Assembly: GCA_048594975.1 (NCBI GenBank) | Contig: JBMDXQ010000105.1 | Coordinates: 13,388 to 77,387, forward strand | DNA from: JBMDXB01 sp048594975 | Lineage (GTDB): Bacteria; Acidobacteriota; Vicinamibacteria; Vicinamibacterales; 2-12-FULL-66-21 | DNA length: 64,000 bases | Direction: 5' to 3' | Program-made: the position numbers and the translations under genes | Part shown: piece after piece, positions 17,215-24,998 of the stretch | How the letters are laid out: each line of letters begins with the position of its first letter | How positions within the stretch are numbered: the first letter of the stretch is position 1 | Notes under the pieces: generated by a model | What the model was told of the DNA's origin: nothing | Database searches by the model: none | Seen by the model: the letters and a program-made list of their open reading frames with translations, nothing else

Positions 17215-17637
17215 CTACGACGGCCGGATCTTCAGGACGCCGGTGGCGACGAGGATGGCGGAGAAATCGAACAGGTGGCGGACCGAGACGATCCCCTCGG
17301 GGCTGAAGGTGAACTCGGCCGAGCCGACGATCTTCACGTGCTTGCCCGGCTTGGGGTCGCCGAAAAACGGCCCTTCGGCCGTGCCCTCGAAGGTCCAGAA
17401 CACCGCCGCGCGCGGCGGATCGACGATCGGCGACTCCCAGGTGAGGGTGAAGTCGGGGAACGCCTTGTACCAATAGAGGTAGACGTTGAGGATGGCGGGC
17501 CGGCCGCGCACCAGGCCGACGGCGGGGCTCTCGAAGGTGCCGTCCGCGGTATGCGTCGCCGCGAGCCGCGCCGCGTCGCGCGCCGTGAACCCGGCGGCGT
17601 GCTCGGCCAGCATCCGCTCGACGTCGGCCCGCGTCAT
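17215..17637 (-). CDS. SnoaL-like/NTF2-fold protein
   Basis: A 140-aa protein of the SnoaL or nuclear-transport-factor-2 fold: an N-terminal helix (MTRADVERMLAEHAAGFTAR), a DGTFESPAVGLVRG strand turn and a C-terminal FTFSPEGIVSVRHLFDFSAI. Such proteins are small cone-shaped barrels, often polyketide cyclases, isomerases or ligand binders; no clear catalytic pair can be assigned. It is convergent with, and separated by one base from, the sigma-factor gene, so the two 3' ends share no terminator space. Confidence 0.8.
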   Translation of the reverse strand: MTRADVERMLAEHAAGFTARDAARLAATHTADGTFESPAVGLVRGRPAILNVYLYWYKAFPDFTLTWESPIVDPPRAAVFWTFEGTAEGPFFGDPKPGKHVKIVGSAEFTFSPEGIVSVRHLFDFSAILVATGVLKIRPS

Positions 17638-17649
17638 GGGAACGAAATT

Positions 17650-17775
17650 ATACGATCCCTCATCCCTGATCGCTGATCCTCATCCCTGATCCTGCATCTC
17701 TGATCCGGCATCCCCGATCCGGCCCTGGTGCCGAGCGCCGAACCCCGAGCGCCGAACCTCGGGCGCCGAACCTCG
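17650..17775. repeat. ATCCCTGATC and GAGCGCCGAACC word repeats
   Basis: The spacer upstream of the SnoaL gene contains repeated ATCCCTGATC words and then at least three GAGCGCCGAACC-like words. The 26-base stretch 17655-17680 is repeated in inverted orientation at 19073-19098 with two mismatches, so this spacer and the one at 19 kb form the two ends of a 1.44 kb segment. Confidence 0.65.
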
Positions 17776-17825
17776 AGCGTCGCCGCCGACCGACCGCACT
17801 AACTTGCGCCGTCACTTCGCGGCTT

Positions 17826-17963
17826 CGCATTGCGGAGGTTGTGGCGGCCACTGTCCATGAAGTCGGACCGGTGCAAATACCGGATGAACCCGCCGATCTT
17901 CCCGAGTTCCTCGCCGAGCCGCAGCCGTTTCTCGAGTTCAATGGAGGTGATGTAGGGCCGCCT
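17826..17963 (-). pseudogene. Probable C-terminal scrap of a four-helix-bundle (S23-type) gene
   Basis: The minus strand reads RRPYITSIELEKRLRLGEEL followed by GKIGGFIRYLHRSDF, a pattern like the last helix of four-helix-bundle proteins of the S23 intervening-sequence family. Nothing clearly belonging to the earlier helices lies upstream in any frame, so only a fragment remains. An ORF of 63 codons (17799-17990) covers it, but its ends are not protein-like. The assignment rests on a short match from memory. Confidence 0.4.
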
Positions 17964-18190
17964 GGTCGCGGTGCGCAGGCGGCCGGGCACCCCGGTGGAG
18001 TGGAAGGCGACAGCCGCGCGGCACGCGCACCGTCCGCGAGCCGCAACGGCTCCCCGAGATGACCCACGACGTGATAGCGGGAATCCGCCCTACCGCTCCA
18101 CCGGCTCGAGCGGGCGGCTTCTGGACGCAGCGTCGGCGTTTCGCTAACATCGAGAGGCCCGCGGTGCCGGCCGTACTCTATTGACGGGGA

Positions 18191-18580
18191 ATGACGATGC
18201 GCATTCGTGCCGCTCTGTCGGCGGTTCTGCTGGCCGCAAGCTGCGTCGTGGTCGGCTGCGGCAGAACCGACACGTCAGGAACGTCTCCATCGGCGGTCGT
18301 GACACCCAGTGCGCCGGACGGCGGCGGAGGTACTCGCGGGCCCGTTCCGCCGCCGCCGCCTCCTCCTCCGACGTCCTCGACCTGCGACGCGGCGAAAGCC
18401 CGGTTCGCGATCGGCCAGCCCGCGAGCGACGGGCTCCTCGAGCGCGCACGCACGGCGGCCGGGGCTGCGACGGCGCGATTCCTTCGCCCCAACCAGCCCA
18501 TCACCATGGAGTTCCTCGAATCGCGGCTGAACCTGAACCTCAATCAGCAGGGCAGGGTCCACTCCGCGTATTGCGGCTGA
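18191..18580 (+). CDS. Lipoprotein with peptidase inhibitor I78-like domain
   Basis: A 129-aa lipoprotein: signal peptide with lipobox VVGC (Cys near residue 23), a linker rich in Pro and Gly with a run of eight prolines, then a C-terminal 65-residue domain bounded by two cysteines (CDAAKARFAIGQPASDGLLE to HSAYCG) with RPNQPITMEF in the middle. This is the pattern of the I78 inhibitor family (potato-inhibitor-I-like fold), which blocks subtilisin- or chymotrypsin-like serine proteases. The ATG at 18197 has better ribosome-site spacing and is an alternative start. A trypsin-like lipoprotein lies about 0.5 kb downstream on the other strand. Confidence 0.78.
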   Translation: MTMRIRAALSAVLLAASCVVVGCGRTDTSGTSPSAVVTPSAPDGGGGTRGPVPPPPPPPPTSSTCDAAKARFAIGQPASDGLLERARTAAGAATARFLRPNQPITMEFLESRLNLNLNQQGRVHSAYCG

Positions 18581-18689
18581 CGATCCGCCGCGTCCGAGCG
18601 TCGGATCATCCGCGGTGAGCACCAGCATCTCGAGGATGCCAGGAGGAATCGGGTCGTGCGACGGTCGGGCGGCCATGACGTGGACAGCC

Positions 18690-18934
18690 TATGTTCCGGG
18701 CCCGCGCCGTCACGGTCAGCGAGCCTCTGGAAGTGAAGAGGGAATTTGCGAAACGACCGATCCGTGGACTGCTCGAACCCCTCGTGGCTGTTCGCCGTGA
18801 TCGAATCGACCGCGGACGCGACCTGATCGCGCAGGTGTCCCTGCACGGCGCCGGACGATCCAGGATCGCAATAACTGCATCGCAGAGCGGACCGCCTTCT
18901 GGTACACCGGCAATCCCTCGATCTTCTCTGCCAT
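18690..18934 (-). pseudogene. Frameshifted four-helix-bundle (S23-type) gene
   Basis: Three minus-strand frames spell one protein in order: MAEKIEGLPVYQKA, then DAVIAILDRPAPCRD, then HLRDQVASAVDSITAN with SHEGFEQSTDRSF, and NSLFTSRGSL back in the second frame. That is the N-terminal two thirds of a four-helix-bundle protein of the 23S-intervening-sequence family, where SDQIxxAxDSITxNxSEGF is the hallmark. At least three frameshifts break it, so no product can be made. The C-terminal helix is not recognisable downstream. Confidence 0.75.
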
Positions 18935-18972
18935 GGGGGGCAGGCCAGGGCACGAAGCATGACCGCTCACAG

Positions 18973-19097
18973 TCGAGATCCGGGATTCGGGGTCCGCGGT
19001 CGGCGATTAGCAGTGCAGGAGAGTAAGGACGGGGATTCAGGATTATTCAGGATCAGGGATTCACGATAATTCAGGATAAGCGATCAGGGACGAGGGA
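18973..19097. repeat. GGATTCAGGATCAGGGAT word repeats
   Basis: The spacer next to the protease stop codon repeats GGATTCAGGAT and GGATCAGGGAT words, with A/T content above that of the neighbourhood. Bases 19073-19098 are the inverted partner of 17655-17680 (24 of 26 match). The repeat runs right into the TAA of the protease gene. Confidence 0.65.
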
Positions 19098-19928
19098 TTA
19101 GCGGAAGGTCGCTTCCGGGACGTGCTCGCGGATGAACGACTGGATCGCGTTGCTCCGCACCTTCGCGTAGAAGTGCTCGCCGGTGCTGCATGCCGACTGG
19201 CTCATCGCCGAGATGATGCCGGCGATCGCCCAGCGGCCGCCGTCCGAGAGCAGGATCGGGCCGCCGGAGTCTCCGCTGCAGATGCCGCCGGTCGTCGAGC
19301 TGTAGTTCGTGCCCAGGAAGTCCGGCTCGACGCGCCTCAAGGTCGTCACGCCGGCCCGCAACGCGCCTGCGGTGACGCTCTGCAGGTCCCGTCCGAATCC
19401 AGCGACGACGGCGGTTTCGCCCTGCTGCGCGTCGCGCTCCACCACGAGCGGCATCGCCGGCCGGCCCAGGTCGAGGTCCACGCGAACGATACCCACGTCG
19501 AGCCGCATGATGCTTGCACCCGGGTTGTAGTCGGGATGAGGCCTGAAGGACGAGGCGGGAATCTGCTCGGGTGGGTGCTCTCCTCGCCACACGAGGACGC
19601 CAGTCACGCCTCCGTCGAGACAGTGCGCGGCGGTCAGCACCGCACGCGGAGCGATGATCGTCCCGGAACACAACGAATTGCCGGTCGCGCTGCTCATCGT
19701 GAGGCTGACGACGGAGGCATTCCCCGCTGAACAGGTCGCGCCGTTGGTGATCGCCGTGAGACCGCTCGAACTCGCCCCGATCGCCCCGCAGGCGTCGACG
19801 TTCTGCGCCGGCGGGTTCGCCGTGGGGTTCGTAGGGGTCGAACCTCCATCGCCGCCGCCGCACGCGATGAGTCCACCGAGAAGGAGCGCCGCCGCCGGAA
19901 ACCGCCCTGCAGGCACGTCATCCAGCAT
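19098..19928 (-). CDS. Trypsin-like serine protease, predicted lipoprotein
   Basis: An S1-family protease of about 276 aa. The triad is seen as TAAHC (His), LDVGIVRVD (Asp) and GDSGGPI (Ser). The N-terminus has a hydrophobic stretch ending in LLGGLIAC, a lipobox, so the protein is probably anchored to a membrane and faces outwards. The start used here is the ATG at 19928; GTG at 19916 and ATG at 20012 are alternatives, and none has a strong ribosome site. Extra Cys residues suggest disulphides. The I78 inhibitor lipoprotein nearby could keep it in check; this pairing is inference. Confidence 0.85.
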   Translation of the reverse strand: MLDDVPAGRFPAAALLLGGLIACGGGDGGSTPTNPTANPPAQNVDACGAIGASSSGLTAITNGATCSAGNASVVSLTMSSATGNSLCSGTIIAPRAVLTAAHCLDGGVTGVLVWRGEHPPEQIPASSFRPHPDYNPGASIMRLDVGIVRVDLDLGRPAMPLVVERDAQQGETAVVAGFGRDLQSVTAGALRAGVTTLRRVEPDFLGTNYSSTTGGICSGDSGGPILLSDGGRWAIAGIISAMSQSACSTGEHFYAKVRSNAIQSFIREHVPEATFR

Positions 19929-20156
19929 ACGCCAGAGTCGTGCCGGTGAAATCGCCGCTGCTTTTGCGGCCCAAACGCGCGCCGCTCGATCCGGCTGTCG
20001 CCTGGAGGCCACGCGGTGTCCTGTGAGAATGCCGCCGGAGCGGCCCGACGCCTGTCGCGATGACCCGAGAGGCGCTTCTCGCGACGGCCACGTTGGCCGA
20101 GTGCGCGCCCGCGGCCGCGCGGCCGGCGTGTTACCATCGCGCGACAGGGGGGTCCC

Positions 20157-20990
20157 GTGAAGCGATCACTCGCAACGGCAATTGCGTTCGTCCTGGGCCT
20201 GGCGCCGCTGCACGCCGACGTGACCCTCACGCAGGCCATGAGCATCGAAGGGGGCGCGGCGGGCGCCGCGGTGGCCGGTCAGCCGCCGATGACCATGGTG
20301 ACCCGGATCAAGGGCAACAAGGCGCGCATGGACATGGATACCGGCGACGCGAAGCGCTCCACGCTGGTGGATCTCGCGACGAAAGAGATCGTGGTACTCG
20401 ATCATGCGCTGAAGACCGCACAGCCGCTCAGCGTCGGCACCGCGGTGGGGAGCGGCATGCCGGACATGAAGGTGGAGGCGAGCTCGAAGCCGACCGGTCA
20501 GTCCAGGACCATCGACGGCGTGCAGTGCGACGAGCACGCCCTCAAGATGTCGGTGGCCATGGCGGACGCCGCGCCGCAGCAGCCGCCGAAGGAGGCCTCC
20601 TCCGAGCTCGCCAAACAGCTGTCCGAGATGCTGAAGGACGTCCGGATGGTGGTGGAGGGCTCCGTGTGCGCGACGCAGTCCGGGCCGGCGGCAGCCGAGT
20701 ACATGGCCTTCCAGAAGGCCGCGGCCGAGGCGAACCTCTCCGGGCTGTTCGCCGGGATGTTCGGGAACCAGTCCAGCGGCGGCACGGACAAGGTGCTGGC
20801 GGCGCTTGGCTCGATCCCCGGGCTGCCGCACCTGACGGAGATGACGACGTCGATCGAAGGGTCCGGGCCGATGGTGCCCATGCTGAAGCAGCTGGCGGGC
20901 GTGAAGCTGACGCAGAAGACCACGACGGTCTCCATCGAGCCGCTCGCCGACGAGTTGTTCACGGTGCCGCCCGACTACGCGAAAAAGTAG
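20157..20990 (+). CDS. Secreted hypothetical protein
   Basis: A 277-aa protein with a short signal peptide (MKRSLATAIAFVLGLAPLHA, GTG start). The body starts with DVTLTQAMSIEGG and TRIKGNKARMDMDTGDA, then LVDLATKEIVVLDHALKTAQ, the layout of DUF4412-like exported proteins that resemble outer-membrane lipoprotein carriers in rhythm. The middle is rich in Met, Ala and Lys and may be helical; two cysteines (CDEHA, VCAT) could pair. No enzyme motif is visible. The function is unknown. It is convergent with the D-aminoacylase gene 19 bp away. Confidence 0.7.
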   Translation: MKRSLATAIAFVLGLAPLHADVTLTQAMSIEGGAAGAAVAGQPPMTMVTRIKGNKARMDMDTGDAKRSTLVDLATKEIVVLDHALKTAQPLSVGTAVGSGMPDMKVEASSKPTGQSRTIDGVQCDEHALKMSVAMADAAPQQPPKEASSELAKQLSEMLKDVRMVVEGSVCATQSGPAAAEYMAFQKAAAEANLSGLFAGMFGNQSSGGTDKVLAALGSIPGLPHLTEMTTSIEGSGPMVPMLKQLAGVKLTQKTTTVSIEPLADELFTVPPDYAKK

Positions 20991-21009
20991 GTCGCCGGGT
21001 CGCGGGGCG

Positions 21010-22608
21010 TCAGCGTGCTCCGTGCCGGGCACGAAGCACCTGGCCGGGCCGCGCCGCCGTCATCTCGCCGTTCTCGACGATCACCTGGCCGTTCACGATG
21101 ACGAGCGAGACGCCCTCGGCGTACTGGTGCGGCTTCTCGAACGTCGCCGTGTCGCGCACTCTCGCCGGATCGAACGCCGTGAGGTCCGCCTTCATGCCGG
21201 CGCGGAGGAGGCCGCGGTCGGCGAGCCCGAGCCGGGCGGCCGGGAACGAGGTCATCTTGCGGATCGCGTCCTCGAGCGTCAGCGTTCTCTTCTCGCGCAC
21301 GTACACGCCCAGCACCCGCGCGAACGTCCCGTAGCTCCGAGGGTGCGGGTTCGCCTCGCCGAACACCGGCACCTCGCCGTCCGAGGCGACCATTGTCGCG
21401 GGATGCCGCAGGATCCGCTCCACGTCCTCGTCGCTCATCGCGTGGAAGATGCCCTGGCAGCCGCCCTGCTCGACGATCCACAGCGTCGCGTCGGCCGCGT
21501 TGTCGATCGTCGGCTCCATCCCGCGCCGGCGCGTCACATCGGCGAGCGTCTGTCCCGCGAGGGACGGGTCGAAGCGGCAGCTGGCCAGCCGGACGTTCTT
21601 CGGATCGCCGCCGCCGCGCTCGTCGCGGATCATCGCCACCGCTCCGGCCCTGACCTTCGCGCGCGTGGCCGGGTCTTTCAGCCTTGCGGCGATCGCGTCG
21701 CGGCCACCCTCGAGCGCCCACGCCGGCAGCAGCGCGGCCTGGATGCTGGTACTCGAGGCGGTGTACGGATACTGGTCGCTGGTCACGTCCACGCCGCGGG
21801 CGCGCGCCTCGTCGATGAGCCGCAATGTCTCCGCGGCGCGGCCCCAGTTGGCCGTGCCGATCACCTTGTGATGCGTGACCTGCGTCGGCAGCCCGCCCTG
21901 TTCCCCGATCTCGATGGTCTCGCGCACGCTGTCCAGCACCTTCGCCGCGTCGTCGCGCTGGTGCGAGATGTGGATGCCGCCGAAGCGGCCGGCGACGCGC
22001 GCGAGCGCGACGACCTCGCCGGTCGGCGTGAACGCGCCCGGGACGTAGAACAGCCCGGTGCTCAGACCGAAGGCGCCGTCGCGCATCGCCTGCTCGACGA
22101 GCGCCTCCATCTTCCGGATCTCCTTGGAGGTGGCCGGCCGGTTCACGTTGCCGATCACCGCGGTCCGTATCGATCCCTGGCCGACGAAGCTGCCGATGTT
22201 GAGCGGCTTGGGCAGGGCGTCGAGCTTCTCGAGGAACGGGGCGAGCGGCAGCGGCGACGATCCGTCGGGACCCTCGAAAATGCTGGTCACACCCTGGCGG
22301 GCGTAGTTCGGCGCGGTCGGCACCTCGAAGATGCCGCGGCGCGCGTGGGTGTGGATGTCGATGAATCCTGGCGCGACAACGTTCCCGCCGACGTCAATCA
22401 CGCGTCCCGCCGGCGCGTCGATGGACGCGGCGATCTCGACGATCCGGTCGCCGCGCAGCGCCAAATCGCCGCGGTACCACGGGCTGCCGGTGCCGTCGAC
22501 AATGCGGCCGTGGCGAATCAGGAGGTCGTAGGCTGGCGGCTGGGCACCGACGCCGACGAGGCATGCCGCGATCGTCACGACGGCAGCAAGCGCGAATCGC
22601 GTGCGCAT
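21010..22608 (-). CDS. N-acyl-D-amino-acid deacylase family amidohydrolase, secreted
   Basis: A 532-aa metal-dependent amidohydrolase with signal peptide MRTRFALAAVVTIAACLVGV. Urease-superfamily landmarks are present: DIHTHARRG (metal His pair), THHKVIG, DQYPYTASSTSI, the late Asp loop MVASDGEVP and the return of the small beta domain ADLTAFDP. These match D-aminoacylase/N-acyl-D-glutamate deacylase, which frees D-amino acids from their N-acyl forms, for example from peptidoglycan or soil residues. The start is placed at the signal peptide; an upstream extension to 22755 is low-complexity. It lies 73 bp downstream of argG on the same strand. Confidence 0.88.
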   Translation of the reverse strand: MRTRFALAAVVTIAACLVGVGAQPPAYDLLIRHGRIVDGTGSPWYRGDLALRGDRIVEIAASIDAPAGRVIDVGGNVVAPGFIDIHTHARRGIFEVPTAPNYARQGVTSIFEGPDGSSPLPLAPFLEKLDALPKPLNIGSFVGQGSIRTAVIGNVNRPATSKEIRKMEALVEQAMRDGAFGLSTGLFYVPGAFTPTGEVVALARVAGRFGGIHISHQRDDAAKVLDSVRETIEIGEQGGLPTQVTHHKVIGTANWGRAAETLRLIDEARARGVDVTSDQYPYTASSTSIQAALLPAWALEGGRDAIAARLKDPATRAKVRAGAVAMIRDERGGGDPKNVRLASCRFDPSLAGQTLADVTRRRGMEPTIDNAADATLWIVEQGGCQGIFHAMSDEDVERILRHPATMVASDGEVPVFGEANPHPRSYGTFARVLGVYVREKRTLTLEDAIRKMTSFPAARLGLADRGLLRAGMKADLTAFDPARVRDTATFEKPHQYAEGVSLVIVNGQVIVENGEMTAARPGQVLRARHGAR

Positions 22609-22681
22609 GGCCCAGGTGCGCGCAGTTGGGAGTTGCGAGGTGAATTTCCGGCGTTGACGGGACGGCGCCTTTGGCATCCTG

Positions 22682-24031
22682 CTATTTCCGCTGCCTGTCC
22701 GGATCGCCCGCCGGCAGGCGGGGCAGGGCGGTGCCGCTCCAGGGTCCGAGCACACCGGTCTTCACGTAGTTGATCAGCTTCTCGCGCGTGTCCGTGATGT
22801 CCAGGTTGCGCATGTGCAGCTGGCCGATCCGGTCGAGCGGCGTGAAGAATCCCTCGCCCTTCTCCATCGTCAGCCGCTCCGGGTGATACGTGAGATTGGG
22901 CGACCGGGTATCGAAGATGGAGTAGTCGTTGCCGCGCCGGAGCTCCAGCGTCACCTCGCCGGTGATCGGCCGCGCGATCCAGCGCTGCGCCGCCTCGCGC
23001 AGCATCATCGCCTGCGGATCGAACCAGCGGCCCTGGTAGAGCAGCCGCCCCAGACGGCGGCCGTTGTCGCGGTACTGCTCGATCGTGTCCTCGTTGTGGA
23101 TGCCGGTGATCAGCCGCTCGTAGGCGACGTACAGCAGCGCCATGCCCGGCGCCTCGTAGATGCCGCGGCTCTTCGCCTCGATGATGCGGTTCTCGATTTG
23201 GTCGCTCGTCCCGAGGCCGTGCCGGCCGCCGATGGCGTTGGCTTCCAGCATCAGCGCGACGTGGTCCTGGAACGTCATCCCGTTCAACGCGACCGGAACG
23301 CCCTCCTCGAAGCGGACCACCACCTCTTCCTTCCGGACCACGACGTCGTCGCGCCAGAAGGCGACGCCCATGATCGGGTGGACGATGGCGATGCCGCTGT
23401 CGAGCCGCTCGAGGTCCTTGGCCTCGTGCGTGGCGCCGAGGATGTTGGAGTCGGTCGAGTAGGCTTTCTCGGCGCTCATGTGGTACTCGAGGCCGGCGCC
23501 TTCCATGTACTCCGACATCTCGGCGCGGCCGCCGAGCTCGTCGATGAAGCGCTGGTCGAGCCACGGCTTGTAGATGCGCAGGTGCGGGTTGGCGAGCAGG
23601 CCGTAGCGATAGAAGCGCTCGATGTCGTTCCCCTTGAACGTGCTCCCGTCGCCCCAGATGTCGACCTCGTCTTCTTTCATTGCCCCGACCAGCATCGTGC
23701 CGGTGACCGCTCGGCCGATCGGGGTGGTGTTGAAGTAGGGAAGACCCGCCGTGGAGACGTGGAACGCGCCGCACTGGAGCGCGGCCAGCCCTTCGGCGAC
23801 GAGCTGCGCACGGCAGTCGATCAGCCGCGCCTGCTCGGCGCCGTACTGCAGCGCCTTGCGCGGGATGGCCTCGTAGTCATCCTCGTCCGGCTGCCCGAGG
23901 TTGGCGGTATAGGCGTACGGGATCGCGCCCTTCGCGCGCATCCAGTGGAGCGCGGCGCTGGTGTCCAGGCCGCCCGAAAACGCGATGCCGACCTTCTCGC
24001 CGATCGGCAGCTGCTGCAGGATCTTCGACAT
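22682..24031 (-). CDS. argG: Argininosuccinate synthase
   Basis: A 449-aa enzyme that joins citrulline and aspartate using ATP, the second-last step of arginine synthesis. The ATP pyrophosphatase P-loop AFSGGLDTSAALHW is near residue 18. The long form, with QPDEDDYEAIPRKAL and EGAGLEYHMSAEKAYSTDSN, matches the E. coli-type (class 2) enzyme rather than the roughly 400-residue type of most bacteria. The other arginine genes are not in this window. There is no clear ribosome site before the ATG, and a TAAACT promoter-like box sits very close, so the transcript may be nearly leaderless. A strong hairpin lies just upstream. Confidence 0.93.
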   Translation of the reverse strand: MSKILQQLPIGEKVGIAFSGGLDTSAALHWMRAKGAIPYAYTANLGQPDEDDYEAIPRKALQYGAEQARLIDCRAQLVAEGLAALQCGAFHVSTAGLPYFNTTPIGRAVTGTMLVGAMKEDEVDIWGDGSTFKGNDIERFYRYGLLANPHLRIYKPWLDQRFIDELGGRAEMSEYMEGAGLEYHMSAEKAYSTDSNILGATHEAKDLERLDSGIAIVHPIMGVAFWRDDVVVRKEEVVVRFEEGVPVALNGMTFQDHVALMLEANAIGGRHGLGTSDQIENRIIEAKSRGIYEAPGMALLYVAYERLITGIHNEDTIEQYRDNGRRLGRLLYQGRWFDPQAMMLREAAQRWIARPITGEVTLELRRGNDYSIFDTRSPNLTYHPERLTMEKGEGFFTPLDRIGQLHMRNLDITDTREKLINYVKTGVLGPWSGTALPRLPAGDPDRQRK

Positions 24032-24052
24032 GAGCCGGTAGTTTACTCGCTG

Positions 24053-24138
24053 GCAGAACGGCCGACGCCGTTCCCGGAACTCCCGGGTCCGGCGCGGCTC
24101 GTTCCATCCGGCGTCGTCGCCGGAGCGGGCCGTTCTGC
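24053..24138 (-). terminator. Long hairpin between tlpA-like gene and argG
   Basis: GCAGAACGGCC (24053-24063) is an exact reverse complement of 24128-24138, and inner segments (GACGCCG with CGGCGTC) extend the pairing. The 86-base structure follows the thioredoxin gene stop and precedes argG on the same strand. It could end the upstream transcript or attenuate argG. No T-run is present. Confidence 0.5.
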
Positions 24139-24175
24139 ATCGGCAGACGAAGGTCGATTCCCGGAGCTTTATCCG

Positions 24176-24739
24176 CTAGCGCGGCAGGATCCGATCGAGC
24201 GTCGCCGCCAGCGCCTGCCCGCGCAACGCCGCTTCGCGCACGGGCATCACGCGCCCCTCCGGATCGAGCAGGACGATCGTGGGATAGGAGCGTACTCCGA
24301 ATCGCTCGGTGATGAGGGTGTCGACGCTGTCAGGCCGCGCGACCGTCCACGTGATGGCGTTGTCGCGCAGGAACCGGCGGACGTCCTCGACGGTGGCTCG
24401 CTTCTCATGGTCCATCCCGAGGATCTCGAACCCGCGCGACTGGAACCGCGCGTAGGCGGCGTTGGCGAACGGAATCTCCGCCCGGCAGTAGGGACACCAG
24501 GTGCCCCAGAACGAGAGCATCAGGTACTTGCCGCGGAATTCCGACAGGCTGCGCGAGGACCCGTCGAAGTCAACGAAGCGGAAATCGGGGATCAGGGTAC
24601 CCGGCTGCAGGTCGATCGGCCCGTCCGAGCCGTTCGGGGAGAGAGTGGCTGCGGTCGGCGGCAGCGGAAGCCGCGCCGACTGCACATCGAGGGGCACGCA
24701 CACGGCACACGCGGCAAGGATCACGAGGGTCCTGCTCAT
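24176..24739 (-). CDS. TlpA-like exported thioredoxin
   Basis: A 187-aa thioredoxin-fold protein. The redox motif WCPYC sits in SFWGTWCPYCRAEIPF. PTIVLLDPEGRV supplies the cis-Pro loop. The signal peptide is MSRTLVILAACAVCVPL, so it acts outside the cytoplasm, probably reducing or exchanging disulphides, for example in cytochrome c maturation. The start at 24739 has an AGAAGG ribosome site; the open frame to 24874 runs through the repeat spacer and is not used. An extra N-terminal strand before PGTLIPDFRFVDFDG is typical of the TlpA/AhpC-TSA group. Confidence 0.88.
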   Translation of the reverse strand: MSRTLVILAACAVCVPLDVQSARLPLPPTAATLSPNGSDGPIDLQPGTLIPDFRFVDFDGSSRSLSEFRGKYLMLSFWGTWCPYCRAEIPFANAAYARFQSRGFEILGMDHEKRATVEDVRRFLRDNAITWTVARPDSVDTLITERFGVRSYPTIVLLDPEGRVMPVREAALRGQALAATLDRILPR

Positions 24740-24779
24740 AGGCGTCCTTCTGGGGGGAACCTCGAGATTATAGCCTTCG

Positions 24780-24990
24780 GCTCCGACAACTCCCAAGGAC
24801 CAACTGACGAGGACCACCGGTCCGGACTCTGACATCCACTTCCGACGACCGAACGGTCGAACTCCCGAGTGCACAACGCGTTGGGAGTTCCAGACGACGG
24901 GAGTCGGCTCGGGCGTCGAGCGTCAGGGCCGACATTGGTCGTTCGGGACTGGGATGTCACGGGAACACACCGGCGAAGCCGGTATCTAAT
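24780..24990. repeat. Word-like spacer upstream of an ADOP gene
   Basis: This spacer contains AACTCCCAA, GTTGGGAGTT, TGACATCC and GGGATGTCA words in opposing orientation, giving an imperfect long palindrome. The segment 24854-24893 is repeated in the same orientation at 27445-27478, on the other side of the ADOP gene (ends CGGTCGAA and GTTGGGAGTTCCAG identical, middle shortened). No gene is present. Confidence 0.55.
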
Positions 24991-24998
24991 GCCTGCAG

